Part shown: positions 7,798 to 10,505 of the stretch, piece by piece
Numbering within the stretch: position 1 is the first letter of the stretch
Layout: each line of letters begins with the position of its first letter
NCBI GenBank assembly: GCA_001430745.1
Contig: KQ482042.1
Location: 2,648,463-2,658,967 of the forward strand
DNA length: 10,505 nt
Direction of reading: 5' to 3'
Source: Auxenochlorella pyrenoidosa
Lineage: Eukaryota > Chlorophyta > Trebouxiophyceae > Chlorellales > Chlorellaceae
The notes under the pieces: model-generated
Database searches by the model: none
What the model was told of the DNA's origin: nothing
The model's input: the letters and a program-made list of their open reading frames with translations, nothing else
Made by a program: the position numbers and the translations under genes

Positions 7798-9145
7798 TCA
7801 CTCCAGACGCAGCGGCACGGTGCCCCAGGAGTTGCAGTTGAGGCCTCGGAAGTTCCAGACAGCGGCGACGTGCTCTGGCTGCAATGGGCGAAGCGCAAGA
7901 AGGGCTGTGGTGCGCCGCTGCGTACAGCCAATGGGAAGGTAAGACAGCTGCTGCCATGGCAATGCATTCAGGCCAGTTCCCGCACTGGCAGAGCGTACAG
8001 AGGCTGCTGGCACAATCCCCTGCCGTGCCGGAGGAGCGCTGCCTCCGGATGGGCGCAAGCATGCAGGCCCCGTGCACCTGCGTGTTGCAGGCGGCGTCCA
8101 TGGCCTTGCACACAATCTTGAAAGGCCTGCCTGCACACCAGAGTATCACAAGGCTCGGCCGCTCAGCCTGGCAAGCCGCAGAGTGCGAGCTAGCGGGCAA
8201 CCAGCAGCAGCACAGGCAGCCCCACCAGGTCAACAGATGGGCCAGCCTTCATCAACAGAGGGGGCCAGATGCACAGCAGGCGAGCAGGCTGCGTGCTCAC
8301 CCTCGCGCCGTTTCTGCTCTGGCACTGGCACGTCCACCTCCCAGGTGGTCCAGGCCCACATGCGCCCGCTGGGCTGCGCAGCCGGGGGGGGGGGCGGGGG
8401 GGCGCGCGTGCGTGTGCGCATCGCAACGGCATGGGCTGAGGGCTGGGCCAAGGATGCAATCGGTGCTGGGCACACACCGCCTGTCGCACGCTGCATGGTG
8501 CGGGCAAGTGCGCAGCAGCTCTACTCAACCTCAGCACAGCGCAGCGACTCGTCACCTCACCCGGCTGTCCTGCTGCACCAGGCGGGCCACCGTCCAGGTG
8601 GCGCCGCCGTCTGCCGACACGTCCACGCGGGCAATGGGCTGCCCGCCGCCGCTCCAGGCGTAGCCCCTGGCTCGGATGGAGGAGGTGGTGGCGGCGGGGT
8701 ACACGGTGCCGGCCTCGGGCGTGAGGATGGCGCTCTGTTTGGTGGGGCGTGGGGGCCAGGCCATTTCAGGGGTGGAGTGGAGCGCTCCTGGGCTCGCATG
8801 GAGGGCTGGAAGGCCGGGGAGCGACCATTGTACAGTGAGGCTTGATCGAGCTGGGGAAGCACGGTGGGGCCGAAACAGGATGCTGGGTGGGGCGCACAGC
8901 GGTGTGCTGCACGGCCGTGGGGCCAGTAGCAATCAGCAGGCACTGCAGGGGCGAAGACTTCTTGGGCACCAGGACCAGCGCCTCCCCGACATGCCCTGCA
9001 GAAACAGCCCGCTTGGGCCGCTGCCCACCTGGACAGGCATGACCTGCACGCTGGGCATGCTGGCCCACCCATGCTGGCCCTCTGCGCCCTCGTGATCCAC
9101 GACGCTCTGTGGCAACAGCCGGTAGTCGCGTTGTTGCCAGGGCGC
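7798..9145 (-). other. Sulfite oxidase dimerization domain and C-terminus
   Basis: Exons 9145-9029, 8734-8561, 8373-8301, 8130-8078 and 7878-7798 encode the immunoglobulin-like Mo-co dimerization domain. The reading is VQVMPVQ-SAILTPEAG, then GYAWSGGGQPIARVDVSADG, then SGRMWAWTTWEVDVPVPEQK, then FKIVCKAMDAACNTQ-PEHVA, and it ends NSWGTVPLRLE. The domain is complete. The C-terminus is LRLE, unlike the SKL-type tripeptide (SNL) that sends land-plant sulfite oxidase to peroxisomes. Exon 8130-8078 is small (53 bases). It is fixed by the phase of the preceding GAGG-GTGAGC donor, which needs an acceptor leaving two bases (GTGCAG before GC), not the second CAG four bases later. Confidence 0.9.
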
Positions 9146-10389
9146 CTGCAGGGCAGTGTGTAGACGGTGAGCCATGTGCAGCAATCTGTGGAGAGCAGGG
9201 ATGGCTGTGTGAAGATGCAGGCTAAGCTGCGGCCAGGGAGGTGCCAGCCAAAAGCGAGTGTCGCTGCCTCCGTGCTGAACCTGCAGCGGCCCCACGCCCC
9301 TGCTGCTCGCCTGGCTCTCGTGCTCGCTAAGGATGATGCGGGAGAGCCACTTGACATGCCGGGCGCCCACGTGGCCGGGGATGATCACGCGCAGCTGCAG
9401 GCAGACAGGAGTCTGATGTTGGAGCGCTGACTGCGCCACAAACTGCGCTCGACGTAGGATGCAGGTCTGCCTGCAACTGTTGCCAGGCAAAAGAACCAAG
9501 GGCCCCTTGTCATGCACCCCGGAGCTTGCACGCGCGGAAAGCCTGCGGGCCCCTGCTCCCGTTGGCCCGCACTGGGTACCCGTGGTCGGGCAGCAGCTCC
9601 TTTCCGTTCATCTCCCAGCAGAGCAGCACATCGCCGCTGCCGAGGCACGACACGCGCAGGCAGAAGGCAGTGAGGCAAAGACCTGCCAAGCCATGGCAAT
9701 GGTGCAACTGCCGAGGCACACACGGAGGCCCGCCAAGGGTCAAGCGACACACCGGCCGTTTCTGCGGTGAGCCCTCAATGGATTGGCCTCCCCCCTGACT
9801 TGCTTTGGGCACAGGGCCTTCTCCAGCGGGATGGAGCCCTCGTAGTAGGTGCCAGTCTCTGCAGAAGGTGAGGTGCATGAGGTCCAAGTGTGGCAGCGGT
9901 AAAGCCTGCCCACCAGGACGGCCAGGCAAAACCCGACGCTGTGCTTGGCCGACAGGGGGGCCGGCGAGCAGAGGCCCCCTCCTGCTCTGCAAACGATACC
10001 AACGCCTCACGCCCGTGCTTGTCAGCCCCGATGAAGATGGCGTGCTTGGCCTGGTTGTTCTGGCCAGGGTTGGCCAGGTCAAGGGCCTGGACGCATGGGT
10101 GGTGGCAGGTTGGCGATAGGTGTGGGCTTGAGAGGGCCGAGCAGCTGAGCACCAGCCCCGCCTCAAGAGTCTATCCGGCTGGCTGCGCAGGCCAGGGCAG
10201 CGGTTGATGAGGGCTGGGAGACCAGAAGTGGCTGCAGGGCAGGGCAAGCAAACGTGGGTTCGACCCCCGGTAAGCGCAATAACAGTCCCGGCATAACTGC
10301 AGGCACAGCAGCTAGCCTGACCTGCGGCCACAGAGAGGCCAGCACATCACGCAGCAGCACGCCGCCCCAGACGGCATTGCCCATAGCGC
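7798..10389 (-). CDS. SUOX: Sulfite oxidase (molybdenum cofactor), C-terminal part, 10 exons placed
   Basis: Sulfite oxidase oxidises sulfite to sulfate at a molybdenum cofactor, which detoxifies sulfite and completes sulfur amino-acid breakdown. Exons in transcript order: 10389-10322, 10086-10011, 9858-9804, 9636-9573, 9394-9311, 9145-9029, 8734-8561, 8373-8301, 8130-8078, 7878-7798 (TGA at 7800-7798). Phases join into 280 codons plus stop. Landmarks are AMGNAVWGGVLLRDVL, TGTYYEGSIPLEKAL, DVLLCWEMNG, DHGYP-LRVIIPGHVGARHV, WQQRDYRLLPQSV, RGYAWSGGGQPIARVDVS, DGGATW and AVWNFRGL. These match animal and plant sulfite oxidase. WEMNG, GARHVKWL and the terminal WNFRG distinguish it from nitrate reductase. 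The N-terminal half, with the Moco-ligating cysteine and any cytochrome b5 domain or targeting peptide, is off the right edge. The symbol is by homology with the animal gene; plants use SO or SOX. Confidence 0.94.
8384..8402 (+). repeat. G homopolymer (11 G, C, 7 G) in a sulfite oxidase intron
   Basis: It lies about ten bases from the acceptor of sulfite oxidase exon 8373-8301, in the transcript a C tract followed by GGCTGCGCAG. It shows that the C-tract habit is shared by both genes. Confidence 0.85.
9146..9310 (-). other. Probable GC-AG intron in sulfite oxidase
   Basis: After SEHESQ the sequence continues GCGAGC, then a GTGGGG 15 bases later. Both donors are in phase 0 with the CCCTGCAG acceptor. 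The GC donor gives ESQAPWQQRDY, the same length as plant ESQGFFMQKDY. The GT donor at 9295 would add ASSRG before APWQQ. Length conservation favours GC, but GCGAGC is a weak donor, so the GT alternative remains open. Confidence 0.45.
9311..10389 (-). other. Rear half of the sulfite oxidase Moco-binding domain
   Basis: Five exons (10389-10322, 10086-10011, 9858-9804, 9636-9573, 9394-9311) encode the end of the oxidoreductase molybdopterin-binding fold. The joined reading gives GADKHG-Q-TGTYYEGSIPL across a phase-1 junction (donor GTGAGG at 10010, acceptor CTGCAG), very close to the animal sequence with TGTAYGASIPL. It then gives ALCP-N-GDVLLCWEMNGKEL and DHGYP-LRVIIPG. The His and Arg of DHGYPLR and the Lys of ARHVKWL are residues that contact the pterin cofactor in this family; all are present, so the enzyme looks functional. 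Confidence 0.88.
9637..9803 (-). other. GC-AG intron in sulfite oxidase
   Basis: The preceding exon reads LEKALCP then AA, followed by GCAAGT, which is the ideal GC-type donor. The acceptor CTCGGCAG leaves one base (C) before GGC GAT GTG. Joining gives CPNGDVLLCWEMNG, the expected length and sequence. The nearest GT (CAA-GTCAGG) would leave phase 0, and the only good acceptor needs phase 2, so a GT-AG solution breaks the frame. Confidence 0.65.
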
Positions 10390-10505
10390 CTGTGCATGGG
10401 AGGTGAGGGGGGGCCGTCCACGGTCCAGAACAATGGGAACAATCGGGGTGAGCAGCCATTTGGCATGCGGGGCCGCTGCACATCGCTGGCGATGAGCACC
10501 GCCCC
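10390..10505 (-). other. Sulfite oxidase intron, with a possible exon end in the last six bases
   Basis: Upstream of the 10389 exon is a pyrimidine-rich tract ending CATGCACAG, so this is an intron. A GTGCTC donor at 10499-10494 would make the final six bases (10505-10500, GGGGCG on the minus strand) the end of the previous exon. Its last G joined to GC gives glycine before AMGNAVW, which is the residue animals have there (GAI). That leaves an intron of 110 bases. Six bases are too few to prove it, and the intron may instead run off the edge. Confidence 0.35.

Noticed and set aside
9296..9310. Five extra codons (ASSRG) before the GT donor in sulfite oxidase
   Set aside because: They would lengthen a junction that otherwise has exactly the same length as in plants. 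Kept only as an alternative.
10257..10267. GGTTCGACCCC, resembling a tRNA B box / T-loop
   Set aside because: No matching acceptor stem, A box at proper spacing or anticodon arm could be found around it; it lies in a sulfite oxidase intron.
7798..10389. Nitrate reductase as an alternative for the Moco enzyme
   Set aside because: The WEMNG, GARHVKWL and terminal WNFRG motifs are of sulfite oxidase type, and the protein stops after the dimerization domain with no cytochrome b5 or FAD domain following.
1..10505. CRISPR arrays, insertion sequences, phage or bacterial operons
   Set aside because: No spaced direct repeats, terminal inverted repeats, transposase motifs or ribosome binding sites were seen. 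The window is intron-rich eukaryotic DNA with two housekeeping genes.

Overview
The window looks like nuclear DNA of a GC-rich green alga, most likely a Chlorella-like trebouxiophyte. This is an inference from four things: intron-dense genes with introns of about 110-310 bases, long homopolymer C tracts before splice acceptors, a TGTAA polyadenylation signal, and protein segments that resemble land-plant and chlorophyte homologues. Nothing prokaryotic, viral or mobile was recognised.

Two genes lie in tandem, both on the minus strand. From the left edge to about 6.7 kb is most of NOT1 (CNOT1), the scaffold of the CCR4-NOT mRNA deadenylase. I could place 16 coding exons whose phases join without a break (1070 residues). 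They run from the N-terminal HEAT-type region through the TTP-binding-like region and the MIF4G domain that holds the CAF1 nuclease, into the CNOT9-binding domain. The C-terminal part, with the superfamily homology domain, lies beyond the left edge. The extreme N-terminus is uncertain: an ATG with good context sits at 6681, but a weaker two-exon upstream model reaching 7343 is also possible.

From 7798 to the right edge is the C-terminal part of a molybdenum-cofactor sulfite oxidase of the plant/animal type. Ten exons were placed (280 residues), covering the rear of the Moco domain and the whole dimerization domain. Its N-terminal half, with the Moco-ligating cysteine, lies off the right edge. 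Two of its introns are best explained as GC-AG introns.

Between the genes (about 7.34-7.80 kb) are the sulfite oxidase 3' UTR, a TGTAA signal on the minus strand, and a less GC-rich stretch that probably holds the NOT1 promoter and 5' leader. The two genes have no known functional link; this is ordinary tandem packing. I saw no new biological system. The points worth a second look are gene-structure questions: the NOT1 N-terminus, the GC-AG introns, the absence of a peroxisomal C-terminus on sulfite oxidase, and the C-tract introns.
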